From: Aeromicrobium phragmitis
GTDB lineage: Bacteria > Actinomycetota > Actinomycetes > Propionibacteriales > Nocardioidaceae
Direction of reading: 5' to 3'
Assembly (NCBI RefSeq): GCF_003674095.1
Contig: NZ_RDBF01000012.1
Location: 62,001 to 126,000 of the forward strand
Length of the DNA stretch: 64,000 bases
The notes below the pieces were generated by a model, which searched no databases, was not told the DNA's origin, and worked only from the letters and a program-made list of their open reading frames with translations. Positions within the stretch are counted from its first letter, which is position 1, and each line of letters opens with the position of its first letter. A program made the translations under genes and the position numbers. Below, piece by piece: positions 16,807-27,025 of this stretch.

Positions 16807-18302
16807 GCACCCTCGACCGCTTCCTCAGCCGCCTCACGATGTACCGCCTGGTGATCGCGGTCCTGGCCATCGTGGGCGTCTGGGCGCTCGTCGCCGCTGC
16901 GGCGGGCTGGCTCGATCCGGCGATCTTCGGTGTGGGGCCGATGCTCCTCACGCTCGCGGTGCTCGTCGTCGTCTCGGTGATCTGCAACGAGGTTCTGGGG
17001 CGGGTGGTCGGCGCTCGGCCTCATCGCGACTCGGCCATCATCACCGCGCTCCTGCTGTGGTTCCTCTACTGGCCCAGCGCCGACCCCGCGACCCTCGGCT
17101 GGCTCGCGGGGATAGCGGCGCTCGCCACCGCGTCGAAGTACCTCATCGCGGTGCGGCGGCGGCATCTCGTCAATCCGGCAGCAGCCGGCGTGGTGCTCGG
17201 GACGCTGCTGGGATGGGCCGCGGGCATCGACAGCATGCCGTTCACGACGTGGTGGGCGGCGAGCGAGATCCTCTTCCCGGTGGTGCTCGTCGGCGCCCTG
17301 CTGATCCTGCGCCGCACGCGTCGGGTGAGCCTCGGTCTCGTGTTCGCGGCGGTCGCGCTGCCGCTCGTCGTGTCGGGGCTGACCGCGTTCGGCTCGTCGC
17401 TCGGCGATGCGGTGTGGACCGCGCTGTCGGCGTATCCGATCGTCTTCTTCGCCGGGTTCATGCTGAGTGAACCGCTGACCTTGCCGCCGCGACGCCACCA
17501 GCAGTGGGCGGTCGGCGTGCTCGCCGCCGTCCTGTTCGCGTGGCCGCTGTGGTCGTTCGCGGTGTTCGGATCGTCCACGGCGATCGGGCCGTTCGAGAGC
17601 ACGTACGAGCTCGCCCTCGTCGCGACCGGGCTGGTGAGTTTCCTGCTCGGCCCGCGCGGGCAGATCGGGTTGACGCTCCGCGAGCGCCGGCCGCTGGGTG
17701 GGGACGTCTACGAGTACTGGTTCGACGCGGATCGGCCGCTGCGCTTCACGCCGGGTCAGTACCTCGAGTTGTACCTTCCGCACGGTGGAGCCGACGGTCG
17801 CGGCATGCGGCGCATCCTGAGCATCGCCTCGGCGCCGGGGCGCGAGGTGGCAGTCGCCGTGCGCGAGCCGGAGGGTGGATCCACGTTCAAGCGCGCCTTG
17901 GCCGAGGCGCAGGCCGGGTCACGCTGGACCGCCACCGCCGTGCACGGGGACTTCGTGCTGCCGCGCGACGACACGAAGGTGGCACTCATCGCCGGCGGGA
18001 TCGGCATCACGCCGTTCATGAGTCAGCTGCGCGCCGGCGTCGGGGGCCGCGACGTCGTGCTGGTGTACGGCGTGCGCGACGAGAACGACGTTCCCTACGC
18101 GGACGAGCTGGCCGACCTCGGCGTCGACGTGCGGCTCGTCGTCGGCGAGGCGCTCGACGCCGACAGCATCACCGCTGCGGTGCCCGACCTCGAGGAGCGC
18201 ATCGTGTACATCTCCGGCTCCCCGGCGATGGTCGACGCGATCCGCCGCGCCCTTCGGGGTCGGGCCCGCCGCATCCGCGTCGACCACTTCCTCGGCTACT
18301 GA
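16803..18302 (+). CDS. RnfD/NqrB-like membrane domain fused to ferredoxin-NADP reductase
   Basis: 499 residues. The N-terminal ~290 residues form about ten membrane helices of NqrB/RnfD type (RPHRDSAIITALLLWFL, LVNPAAAGVVLG, FAGFMLSEPLTLPP). The C-terminal ~200 residues are a ferredoxin reductase: FTPGQYLELYLP and RRILSIAS for FAD, IAGGIGITPFMSQL for NAD(P)H, and a C-terminal VDHFLGY. It probably takes electrons from cytoplasmic NAD(P)H and passes them through the membrane to the flavinylated lipoprotein. This three-gene arrangement is a known flavin-based extracytosolic electron-transfer type; the final acceptor is unknown. Confidence 0.88.
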   Translation: MSTLDRFLSRLTMYRLVIAVLAIVGVWALVAAAAGWLDPAIFGVGPMLLTLAVLVVVSVICNEVLGRVVGARPHRDSAIITALLLWFLYWPSADPATLGWLAGIAALATASKYLIAVRRRHLVNPAAAGVVLGTLLGWAAGIDSMPFTTWWAASEILFPVVLVGALLILRRTRRVSLGLVFAAVALPLVVSGLTAFGSSLGDAVWTALSAYPIVFFAGFMLSEPLTLPPRRHQQWAVGVLAAVLFAWPLWSFAVFGSSTAIGPFESTYELALVATGLVSFLLGPRGQIGLTLRERRPLGGDVYEYWFDADRPLRFTPGQYLELYLPHGGADGRGMRRILSIASAPGREVAVAVREPEGGSTFKRALAEAQAGSRWTATAVHGDFVLPRDDTKVALIAGGIGITPFMSQLRAGVGGRDVVLVYGVRDENDVPYADELADLGVDVRLVVGEALDADSITAAVPDLEERIVYISGSPAMVDAIRRALRGRARRIRVDHFLGY

Positions 18303-18334
18303 CCGCGTCGCGGGACGGCCGGGCTCCAGGGCCA

Positions 18335-18394
18335 AGATGTGGTCAGTTCTGAGGCAGTGGGAGGGGCCACGGTGACACGGAACTGACCACATCT
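18335..18394. repeat. 15-bp perfect inverted repeat with 30-nt loop
   Basis: AGATGTGGTCAGTTC at 18335-18349 is repeated inverted as GAACTGACCACATCT at 18380-18394. It follows the reductase gene and may serve as a terminator or belong to a dispersed palindrome family. Confidence 0.7.
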
Positions 18395-18486
18395 CGGGAA
18401 GCGGCGCGGCTGCCCCGTGCCGGAGTGGGCGGGCCACCTGTCACGATGGGTTACCGTTCAGTAGACCATCGTGAGGGAGGGGCCGC

Positions 18487-19875
18487 GTGCGCATCGCGTT
18501 GTTGTCGTACCGCACCAAGACGCACAGCGGCGGGCAGGGCGTCTACGTCCGGCACCTGAGCTGGGGGCTCGCCGAGCTCGGCCACGAGGTCACCGTCTTC
18601 TCCGGCCAGCCGTACCCCGAAGACCTGGACCCGCGCGTGCAGCTCGAGAAGGTGCCGAGCCTCGACCTGTACCGCGATGACGATCCGTTCCGCACGCCTG
18701 CGCTGCGGGAGTTCCGCGACTGGATCGACGTGCTCGAGTACGGGCAGATGATCACCGCCGCGTTCCCCGAACCGCTGACCTTCAGTCTCCGCGTCCGCCG
18801 GCTCTTCGGTCCCCGTGCCGCCGACTTCGATGTCGTCCACGACAACCAAAGCCTGGGGTACGGCCTGCTCAGCCTGCTGGGCCGCGACATCCCGTTCGTC
18901 GCGACGATCCACCACCCGATCAGCAAGGACCGCCGCCTCGACATCGCCGCGGCACCCCTGCGCAAGCAGATCACGACCCGCCGCTGGTATCGCTTCGTGC
19001 GGATGCAAGCGCGTGTGGCGCGGCGTATCCCGACGCTGCTCGGCGTCTCGAGCGTCTCAGCGGGCGACACCGTCACCGATTTCCGCCTCGACCCGGACCA
19101 GATCACCGTCATCCCGCTCGGCGTCGACACCGCGCTCTTCGCTCCCCGCGAAGAGCGCGTCTCGGGTCGCGTCGTGGCGGTCGCCAGCGCCGACAAGCCG
19201 CTCAAAGGGGTGCCGCACCTGCTCGACGCGATCGCGAAGCTCCGGGTCGACCACGACGTCCACTTGCACCTCGTGTCGCCGGTCGAGCGCAGCACCCAGC
19301 GCCGGCTGCACGAGCTGGGCATCGAGGACATCGTCACGCTGCACAGCGGCATCTCCGACGAGGACCTCGCTCGGCTCATGGCGTCGGCCGAGGTCATGGC
19401 GGTGCCCTCGCTGTACGAGGGGTTCTCGCTGCCGACCGTCGAGGCGCTCGCCTGCGGCACCCCCGTGGTCGCGAGTCGGGCCGGCGCGCTGCCCGAGGTC
19501 GTCGGCGAGGCCGGCGTCCTGGTCGAGCCCGGGAACGTGGAGCAGCTGGTGACCGAGATCGGGGCGCTGCTGCGCTCGCCCGAGCGCCGCGAGCACTTCG
19601 CGCGCGTCGGGCGTGAACGCGCTGTGGAACGGTTCAGCTGGGTGTCGGTCGCCCGTGCCACGGTAGAGGCCTACGAGCGCGAGATCGCGCGCGTCGAGAG
19701 GAAGAAGAGACTGACTTCGACCGCCTCCGGGTGGGCCGCGGCACCCGATTCATCGACGTCGGGGCGGGTGCTGGCCGCCACTCCTACGAGGCGCTGCGCC
19801 GCGGCGCGAGGGTCACCGCCCTCGACCTCGACGAGGTCGAGCTCAAGGGCGTGCAGGAGATGTTCGACGCGATGA
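18487..19875 (+). CDS. GT4 family glycosyltransferase
   Basis: GT-B fold glycosyltransferase. N-terminus RIALLSYRTKTHSGGQGVYV is a typical donor/acceptor glycine loop. The C-terminal nucleotide-sugar domain has PLGVDTALFAP, ADKPLKGVPHLLDAI, and the E-x7-E motif YEGFSLPTVEALACGTPVV. GTG start after a GAGGGAGG RBS. The open frame continues 145 nt into the methyltransferase gene with low-complexity Ser/Thr/Arg sequence, so the natural C-terminus is probably near 19710. It is the first of four overlapping genes; sugar and acceptor are unknown. Confidence 0.85.
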   Translation: MRIALLSYRTKTHSGGQGVYVRHLSWGLAELGHEVTVFSGQPYPEDLDPRVQLEKVPSLDLYRDDDPFRTPALREFRDWIDVLEYGQMITAAFPEPLTFSLRVRRLFGPRAADFDVVHDNQSLGYGLLSLLGRDIPFVATIHHPISKDRRLDIAAAPLRKQITTRRWYRFVRMQARVARRIPTLLGVSSVSAGDTVTDFRLDPDQITVIPLGVDTALFAPREERVSGRVVAVASADKPLKGVPHLLDAIAKLRVDHDVHLHLVSPVERSTQRRLHELGIEDIVTLHSGISDEDLARLMASAEVMAVPSLYEGFSLPTVEALACGTPVVASRAGALPEVVGEAGVLVEPGNVEQLVTEIGALLRSPERREHFARVGRERAVERFSWVSVARATVEAYEREIARVERKKRLTSTASGWAAAPDSSTSGRVLAATPTRRCAAARGSPPSTSTRSSSRACRRCSTR

Positions 19876-20413
19876 TCGACGAAGGCCAGGTTCCCCCGGG
19901 CGCCACGGCCGAGACCGTCGTCGCTTCGATCCTCGACCTCCCCTACGAGGACGGCAGCTTCGACACGGTGCTCGCCTCCGAGATCCTCGAGCACGTCCCC
20001 GAGGACGAGCAGGGCATCGCCGAGCTGGCCCGGATCCTCGCGCCCGGCGGCACGCTCGCCGTCACGGTGCCGCGCTGGCTGCCTGAACGGGTGTGCTGGG
20101 CGCTCTCCGACGAGTATCACGCCAACGAGGGCGGGCACATCCGCATCTACAAGGCCGACGAGCTGCGCCGCAAGCTCGAGGCGACCGGCCTGGTGTTCAC
20201 CCACCAGCACCACGCGCACGCCCTGCACTCGCCGTTCTGGTGGCTCAAGTGCGCCGTGGGCGTCGAACGCGAGCAGCACCCGCTCGTGCGCGGCTACCAC
20301 CAACTGCTCGTGTGGGACATGATGAAAGCGCCGAGCGTGACCCGGCTGGCCGAGAAGGCACTCGATCCGCTGATCGGCAAGAGTGTCGCCCTCTACTTCA
20401 CCAAGCCGCTCTG

Positions 20414-20414
<1 letters not shown>
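19731..20414 (+). CDS. class I SAM-dependent methyltransferase
   Basis: At least 227 residues. Methyltransferase motif I FIDVGAGAGRHSYEALRRG, motif II ALDLDE, then DLPYEDGSFDTVLASEILEHVPE and GGTLAVTVPRWLPERVCWALSDEYH. Reading upstream in the same frame gives TDFDRLRVG, which resembles family N-termini, but no ATG, GTG or TTG lies before it; the first usable codon is GTG 19731. Either the start is missing from this copy or a frameshift lies near 19700. The stop codon overlaps the next ATG (TGATG). Confidence 0.82.
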
Positions 20415-22095
<1,681 letters not shown>

Positions 22096-22236
22096 ACAGA
22101 TCGAGGGACGAGGGGCGTATAGAGGCTCGTGCCAAGCCCTCGGGGGTAGTCAGCACCAGTGAAGCGATTGACAGTAGTCCGGTTCTGTTCAAGACTGTTC
22201 TTGCAACCGCACGTACTAAAACTGTCGGGTTTTCTC

Positions 22237-23247
22237 ATGAAGTTCCCTGTGCATAAGCACCATGCGAGGTTTGCAGCTTGCCTGTTGGGGTCGCTCTGCA
22301 TGATTTCGCTTTCCGCCACCGCGTCGAGTGCTTACCCTGATAGGAAGCCAACTCGCGACGACCTTGTCGTCACGCTCACCAGCAGCGGTGAAAGCTACAA
22401 TGTCGCAACTGGAGCGCCGACGCTCGAAGCGGTGCGCACCGTGGATGCTGACGAGGGCGATGGGCGTCCCCTCTTCTCGCCCCACAACGATCCGAAACCG
22501 CGTACTCAAGGTGACCTTCCCCCTGTGCGTTCGTCTCAGGGATCTGGCATCGGAATTAACGGAGTGATCGGTTCAGATGACCGAACCCGCGTCGCGAACA
22601 CCACCGTCTATCCGTACAGCGCGATGGTGCAGCTTGAAGTAGTTTTTGATGGTGAGGGATTCATCTGCTCAGGGTTCATGATCAGCGCCGACACTGTCGG
22701 AACCGCAGGTCATTGTATCCACGAAGGGGCGACAGACACTCAGGGGCTTGAGCTCGGTACCGTCGGGGAGTTTGCTGAGCAAGTAATCGCTTACCCCGGC
22801 CGAGACGGCGACTACTTGCCCTATGGCTCCTGCCTGGGTGTGGAGCTTTACATAAGCGGCGGATGGGGTAACGGTAGCTACGTCGCGTATGATTACGGCG
22901 CGATTAAGTTGGATTGCGAGGTCGGCAACGTTACTGGAACGCTCGGGTATACCACGCGAACGGCCAGTAATGCTGTGCTTGCGGGGTATCCAGGTGACAA
23001 GACTCCGTACGCCACGCTTTGGCAGGATTACGGAGATGTCTCAAAATTTGCTTTGGGAACACGCTATGAGTACGCGATAGACACCTTCGGTGGACAGAGC
23101 GGCGGTCCTGTCTACTACTCACCAAGGGACTGTAACGGCTCCTGTGCCGTTGGGATCCACGCTTATGGTTTAGCTCAAAGCAATACTGGTACGGCGATCA
23201 GCACAGTCGATGGTTCTTTTGACAATTTTAGTGCATGGCGACAGTGA
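22237..23247 (+). CDS. secreted trypsin/V8-like serine protease
   Basis: 336 residues from ATG 22237, which places a good signal peptide at the N-terminus (KFPVHKHHARFAACLLGSLCMISLS..A). A GTG at 22159 would extend it by 26 residues. Catalytic triad: His in VGTAGHCIH, Asp in AYDYGAIKLD, Ser in GGQSGGPVYY, with Cys pairs likely forming disulfides; the arrangement resembles glutamyl-endopeptidase-like S1 proteases. Codon use is clearly AT-richer than neighbours (frequent TTT, AAT, GTA and a TTA Leu codon at 23170-23172), suggesting transfer from another genome. The frame overlaps the following lipoprotein gene by 13 nt. Confidence 0.82.
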   Translation: MKFPVHKHHARFAACLLGSLCMISLSATASSAYPDRKPTRDDLVVTLTSSGESYNVATGAPTLEAVRTVDADEGDGRPLFSPHNDPKPRTQGDLPPVRSSQGSGIGINGVIGSDDRTRVANTTVYPYSAMVQLEVVFDGEGFICSGFMISADTVGTAGHCIHEGATDTQGLELGTVGEFAEQVIAYPGRDGDYLPYGSCLGVELYISGGWGNGSYVAYDYGAIKLDCEVGNVTGTLGYTTRTASNAVLAGYPGDKTPYATLWQDYGDVSKFALGTRYEYAIDTFGGQSGGPVYYSPRDCNGSCAVGIHAYGLAQSNTGTAISTVDGSFDNFSAWRQ

Positions 23248-23714
23248 AATTTAACCTTCTAGCCGCCGTGAGCGTCCTCGCTGTTGTTTCGAGCCTCGCG
23301 AGCTGTGCTCAGGGACCTGGCTCTGGTGCGTCCCCTGATGGAGGAGATGGGCGTGGCGGCGTGGAGGCGCCGTTACCAGGATGTCCTCGCGGGGATGAGT
23401 GCGCTTCACGGAGTCCCACGCCCCCGAACGGGTCCAAGGCGATGGAGGTACGACCGGAGGAAGGTCTGGTCGATACCAAGTCTCTGCCGTGGGTCCGTCT
23501 CGAAGTGGCGCCTGATGACGCTGCGGGAGCCGTGTACTACTACGGCGGGAGCCCGACGTGTTACGGCCTTGCAGAGGTTGAGGTGCACGTTGACGAGGGC
23601 GTTCACGTGGTGACCGTTTACGAAGGGCGCAAGCCGGAAGCCAACCAATGCCCGGAGGTGGCTGTACTGAAGCGAGCTACGCTGCCGACGACGATTGCAC
23701 GTAGCGGGAGCTGA
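23235..23714 (+). CDS. putative lipoprotein, unknown function
   Basis: 159 residues. A signal peptide ends in lipobox SLASC, then a Gly/Pro-rich linker, then a small beta domain (about 85-150) with VRLEVAPDD, YYYGGSPTCYGL and VVTVYEGRKPEANQCPEVAVLKRATL; the two Cys may form a disulfide. Similar small secreted domains occur in other actinobacteria without assigned function. It overlaps the protease gene and may be its partner, for example an inhibitor or chaperone (speculative). Confidence 0.65.
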   Translation: MATVKFNLLAAVSVLAVVSSLASCAQGPGSGASPDGGDGRGGVEAPLPGCPRGDECASRSPTPPNGSKAMEVRPEEGLVDTKSLPWVRLEVAPDDAAGAVYYYGGSPTCYGLAEVEVHVDEGVHVVTVYEGRKPEANQCPEVAVLKRATLPTTIARSGS

Positions 23715-23826
23715 GCAGGACGCCCGCCCTGCTACCGGGAACGGCGGTGACGGGGCAGGGAACGTCCGGGGCGCGGCTGAGTCGTGCGTCAATGCCGTCG
23801 GGTGCTGAGCGGAAGAGGCCGGGAGG

Positions 23827-23832
23827 TAATCT
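23827..23832 (+). promoter_or_regulatory. -10-like element before PTS IIAB
   Basis: TAATCT, 6 nt before the ATG of the PTS gene. A GAGG also lies in that spacer, so leadered initiation cannot be excluded. Confidence 0.4.
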
Positions 23833-23838
23833 CGAGGT

Positions 23839-24615
23839 ATGTCCGCTCTCGCACCTCTGCTGCGTGAGGACGCGATCTCCCTCGATGTCGAGGCCCCCGA
23901 CTGGCAGTCCGCGATCACGATCGCCGGGTCCCTGCTGGAGCAGTCCGGGGTCGCCGACAGTGGCTACACGCAGGCGATGATCGACAACGTCACGCAGAAC
24001 GGTCCCTACATCGTCATCGCGCCGGGCTTCGCCTTCGCGCACGCTCGCCCGACGGAGGACGTGCAGCGCACGGGCCTCTCCTGGGTCCGGCTCGCCGAGC
24101 CGGTGTCCTTCGGGCATCCGACCAACGATCCGGTGACGCTCGTCGTCGCACTCGCCGCCAAGGACGACGGAGCGCACACCACGGCCATGGCCGAGCTCGC
24201 CAAGGTCATCGGTGATCCGGACACCAAGGCCGCGCTCGACGCCGCCGGTTCGCCCGCGGAGATCCTCGCGATCCTCGCCGGAGACGAGGCGCCCGCGCAG
24301 AACGCCGCCGACTCGTCCGGGGCGGCCTCGCGCAACCTCATCCTCACCGTCTGCGGCAACGGCCTCGGCACGAGCCTGTTCCTGAAGAACACCCTCGAGC
24401 AGGTCCTCGACCGGTGGAAGTGGTCGCCGTTCGTCAGCGTCGAGGCCACCGACACGATCTCGGCGCGCGGCAAGGCCAAGGACGCCGACCTCATCCTGAC
24501 CTCCGGCGAGATCGCCCGCACGCTCGGCGACGTGGGCGTCCCGGTCAAGGTCATCGAGAACTTCACCAGCACCACTGAGCTCGACGCCGCCATGCGCGAG
24601 CTCTACGACGTCTAG
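23839..24615 (+). CDS. PTS ascorbate-type EIIA-EIIB fusion
   Basis: 258 residues. Residues 1-150 are a fructose/mannitol-type EIIA with phospho-His-68 in GFAFAHARP. Residues 165-258 are an EIIB of the lactose/ascorbate type with phospho-Cys-172 in TVCGNGLGTSLFLKN. It relays phosphate from HPr to the incoming sugar. It resembles UlaC and UlaB joined in one chain. The permease follows 10 nt later, behind a GAAAGG RBS. No ascorbate catabolic genes are nearby, so the substrate is uncertain. Confidence 0.9.
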   Translation: MSALAPLLREDAISLDVEAPDWQSAITIAGSLLEQSGVADSGYTQAMIDNVTQNGPYIVIAPGFAFAHARPTEDVQRTGLSWVRLAEPVSFGHPTNDPVTLVVALAAKDDGAHTTAMAELAKVIGDPDTKAALDAAGSPAEILAILAGDEAPAQNAADSSGAASRNLILTVCGNGLGTSLFLKNTLEQVLDRWKWSPFVSVEATDTISARGKAKDADLILTSGEIARTLGDVGVPVKVIENFTSTTELDAAMRELYDV

Positions 24616-24625
24616 AAAGGTCCCC

Positions 24626-26170
24626 ATGGACTGGTTGGTCGCCATCGCCGAGTTCCTCGTCAACGAGATCCTCAGCGTCCCGGCGTTTCTCATCGGCATC
24701 ATCACCGCGGTCGGCCTGATCGCGCTGCGCAAGACGACCGGACAGGTCGTCGGCGGCGCGATGAAGGCCACCTTGGGCTTCCTGCTCATCGGAGCGGGCG
24801 CGACGCTCGTCGTCGCCTCGCTCGATCCGCTGGGCGTCCTCATCCAGGCCGCGACCGGCGCCCAGGGCGTCATCCCCACCAACGAGGCGATCGTCGGTAT
24901 CGCCCAGGCCGAGTACGGCGCGCAGGTCGCGTGGCTGATGATCCTCGGCTTCGCCGTGAGCCTGGTGCTCGCCCGGTTCACTCCGCTGAGCTACGTGTTC
25001 CTCACCGGTCACCACATCCTCTTCATGGCGACGCTGCTGACCATCGTGCTCGCGTCGGCCGGCTACAACGGCACGATCACCGTCATCCTCGGCGGTGCGC
25101 TGCTGGGCATCCTCATGGTGTCGCTGCCCGCGCTCGCGCACCCGTGGACGCGCCGGATCACCGGTGACGACAGCGTCGCCATCGGCCACTTCGGCACGGC
25201 CGGCTACGTCGCGGCCGGTGCCGTCGGCCGCGTGGTCGGCAAGAACAGCCGCTCGACCGAGGACATGAAGCTCCCCGAGTCGCTGCGGTTTCTGCGCGAC
25301 TCGATGGTGGCCACGGCGCTGTCGATGGTGCTGATGTACGTCGTCGTCGCGCTCATCGCCCTCGGCCGGGTCGGCCAGGAGGAGGCCTTCGATGCCTTCG
25401 GCGGCGCAGCGAACGTCGGCAACTACCTCATGCTGTCGGTCACCCAGGGTCTGCAGTTCGGTGTCGCCGTCGCGGTCATCCTCTTCGGCGTCCGCACGAT
25501 CCTCGGTGAGCTCGTGCCCGCGTTCCAGGGCATCGCGGCCAAGGTGGTGCCGGGCGCGATCCCCGCGCTCGACGCGCCGATCGTCTTCCCCTACGCACAG
25601 AACGCCGTGCTCGTCGGCTTCGTGTCGAGCTTCACGGGCGGTCTGATCGGCCTCGCAGTGCTGTCGCTGTGGCTGAACCCCGCGCTGGGGCTCGCGCTGA
25701 TCCTGCCCGGGCTGGTGCCGCACTTCTTCACCGGCGGTGCCGCGGGCGTCTACGGCAACGCCACCGGCGGCCGCCGTGGTGCGGCCGCGGGCGGTTTCGT
25801 CAACGGCCTGCTGATCACCTTCTTGCCCGCCCTGCTGCTGGAGGTGCTCGGTGACTTCGGTAGCGCCAACACGACCTTCGGCGACACCGACTTCGGCTGG
25901 TTCGGCATCCTCATCGGTTACGGCGCCAAGATCGGCTCCGTCGGCGGCCTGATCGTCATCGCGCTCCTCGGCCTGCTGATCCTGGCCGGCGCGACGCTCA
26001 TGCAGAAGCGAGTCGTCGACGCCCGGTGGGACCCGGCTCCGGGACGCGAGCTTCCCGGCGGGGGGACCGCTGCCGTCGCTCCCAGTGCCGGTGCGGTCAC
26101 CATGGCCGTCTACCCGAAGATCACTCCGCCGAAGGGGGCTCCGACGCCCCCACCCCCGCCGGAGGCGTAA
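24626..26170 (+). CDS. ulaA: PTS ascorbate-type EIIC permease (UlaA family)
   Basis: 514 residues with about eleven membrane helices. Family regions include GIITAVGLIALRK, FTPLSYVFLTGHHILFMATLL, ALDAPIVFPYAQNAVLVGF and LPGLVPHFFTGGAAGVYGNATGG. It couples translocation and phosphorylation with the EIIAB protein encoded just upstream. The C-terminal ~40 residues are a Pro-rich cytoplasmic tail not typical of the enterobacterial protein. Ascorbate is the family substrate; the true substrate here is inferred only from family. Confidence 0.9.
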   Translation: MDWLVAIAEFLVNEILSVPAFLIGIITAVGLIALRKTTGQVVGGAMKATLGFLLIGAGATLVVASLDPLGVLIQAATGAQGVIPTNEAIVGIAQAEYGAQVAWLMILGFAVSLVLARFTPLSYVFLTGHHILFMATLLTIVLASAGYNGTITVILGGALLGILMVSLPALAHPWTRRITGDDSVAIGHFGTAGYVAAGAVGRVVGKNSRSTEDMKLPESLRFLRDSMVATALSMVLMYVVVALIALGRVGQEEAFDAFGGAANVGNYLMLSVTQGLQFGVAVAVILFGVRTILGELVPAFQGIAAKVVPGAIPALDAPIVFPYAQNAVLVGFVSSFTGGLIGLAVLSLWLNPALGLALILPGLVPHFFTGGAAGVYGNATGGRRGAAAGGFVNGLLITFLPALLLEVLGDFGSANTTFGDTDFGWFGILIGYGAKIGSVGGLIVIALLGLLILAGATLMQKRVVDARWDPAPGRELPGGGTAAVAPSAGAVTMAVYPKITPPKGAPTPPPPPEA

Positions 26171-26181
26171 CCCCACACCAG

Positions 26182-26234
26182 GGCGGTAGGTGAGGTCCCA
26201 CGAGCGAGCGCGCTGTGGGACCACACCTACCGCC
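26182..26234. terminator. 19-bp inverted repeat between convergent genes (family B)
   Basis: GGCGGTAGGTGAGGTCCCA at 26182-26200 pairs with 26216-26234 with a single mismatch. It lies between the convergent ulaA and ABC permease genes and can terminate both. A close copy of the left arm recurs at 40851. Confidence 0.65.
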
Positions 26235-26263
26235 TTCGTCGTGTGGTGGGACCGGACCGACCG

Positions 26264-27025
26264 CTAGCGGAAGCGGCGGCCCTCGTCACGGCGGAAGGCC
26301 CAGAGTGTGATCAGGGTGCCGGCGGCGGTCCACCCGGCGAGGGAGGCGACCGTCGAGAGTCCCAGGTCACCGCTGCCGACCGCCCAGACCACGACGTCGC
26401 GTGCGGCGCGGCTCGGAAGGGCCTGTGAGATCGCGTCGAGCCAGGTCGGGAACGTCTCCGGGGGGATGAACATGCCGCCGCCGAACGCGAGCAAGAAGAA
26501 CAGCAGCTGGGCGACCGCGATCGCCGACTTCTGTCGTAGCGAATAGCCGACGGCGAAACCGATCAGCAGCAGCGGCACGGCGCCGACGATCAACATGGCG
26601 AGGGTGAGCAGCAGGCGCTCCGGTGCGAGGCGCGCCTCGGTCAGCAGCCCGGCGATGATCGTGATCGGGATGAGCCCGAGGACGCTCAGGATGACGCCGT
26701 TGCCGATGCGTCCGAGCACCTGCGGCAGCGGACCGGCAGGCAGCGTGCGCAGGTACGCGTCGAACGGCCGTGCCCGATCCTCGGCGATTCCGGCGCCGAA
26801 CGCGAAGAGGCACACCGACATCACGGCCAGGGCACCGAGCTGGGCTGCGGCGCCGGTCGCCGCCACCGGGTCGTCGGCGATGGAGCTCTGCGGCACGACG
26901 AAGAACAGCAGCGCGAGCGACGGGAAAACGGTGGTGCCGACGATCGCGATGGGTTCGCGGACGAACTCCAGCACGTTGGTCTTCGCGTGCGCGAGGGTGA
27001 GGCGGGACAGGGAAGCGGTGCTCAT
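26264..27025 (-). CDS. ABC-2 type transporter permease
   Basis: 253 residues with six membrane helices in the ABC-2 arrangement. Key segments: EFVREPIAIVGTTVFPSLALLFFVVP, FGAGIAEDRARPFDAYLRTLPAGPLPQVLGR (coupling region), FGGGMFIPPETFPTWLDAISQALPSRAARDVV. The start at 27025 follows GGAGG and overlaps the stop of the ATPase gene. It forms the membrane part of an exporter whose substrate is unknown; related systems export drugs or lipids. Confidence 0.88.
   Translation of the reverse strand: MSTASLSRLTLAHAKTNVLEFVREPIAIVGTTVFPSLALLFFVVPQSSIADDPVAATGAAAQLGALAVMSVCLFAFGAGIAEDRARPFDAYLRTLPAGPLPQVLGRIGNGVILSVLGLIPITIIAGLLTEARLAPERLLLTLAMLIVGAVPLLLIGFAVGYSLRQKSAIAVAQLLFFLLAFGGGMFIPPETFPTWLDAISQALPSRAARDVVVWAVGSGDLGLSTVASLAGWTAAGTLITLWAFRRDEGRRFR

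Noticed and set aside
15711..17783. 690-codon antisense frame across the FMN/ApbE/RnfD genes
   Set aside because: Low-complexity Arg/Gln/His-rich translation without domains; the three plus-strand genes are strongly supported.
22159..22236. Upstream GTG start for the serine protease
   Set aside because: It would put 26 extra residues before a good signal peptide; ATG 22237 fits secretion better, though this is not certain.
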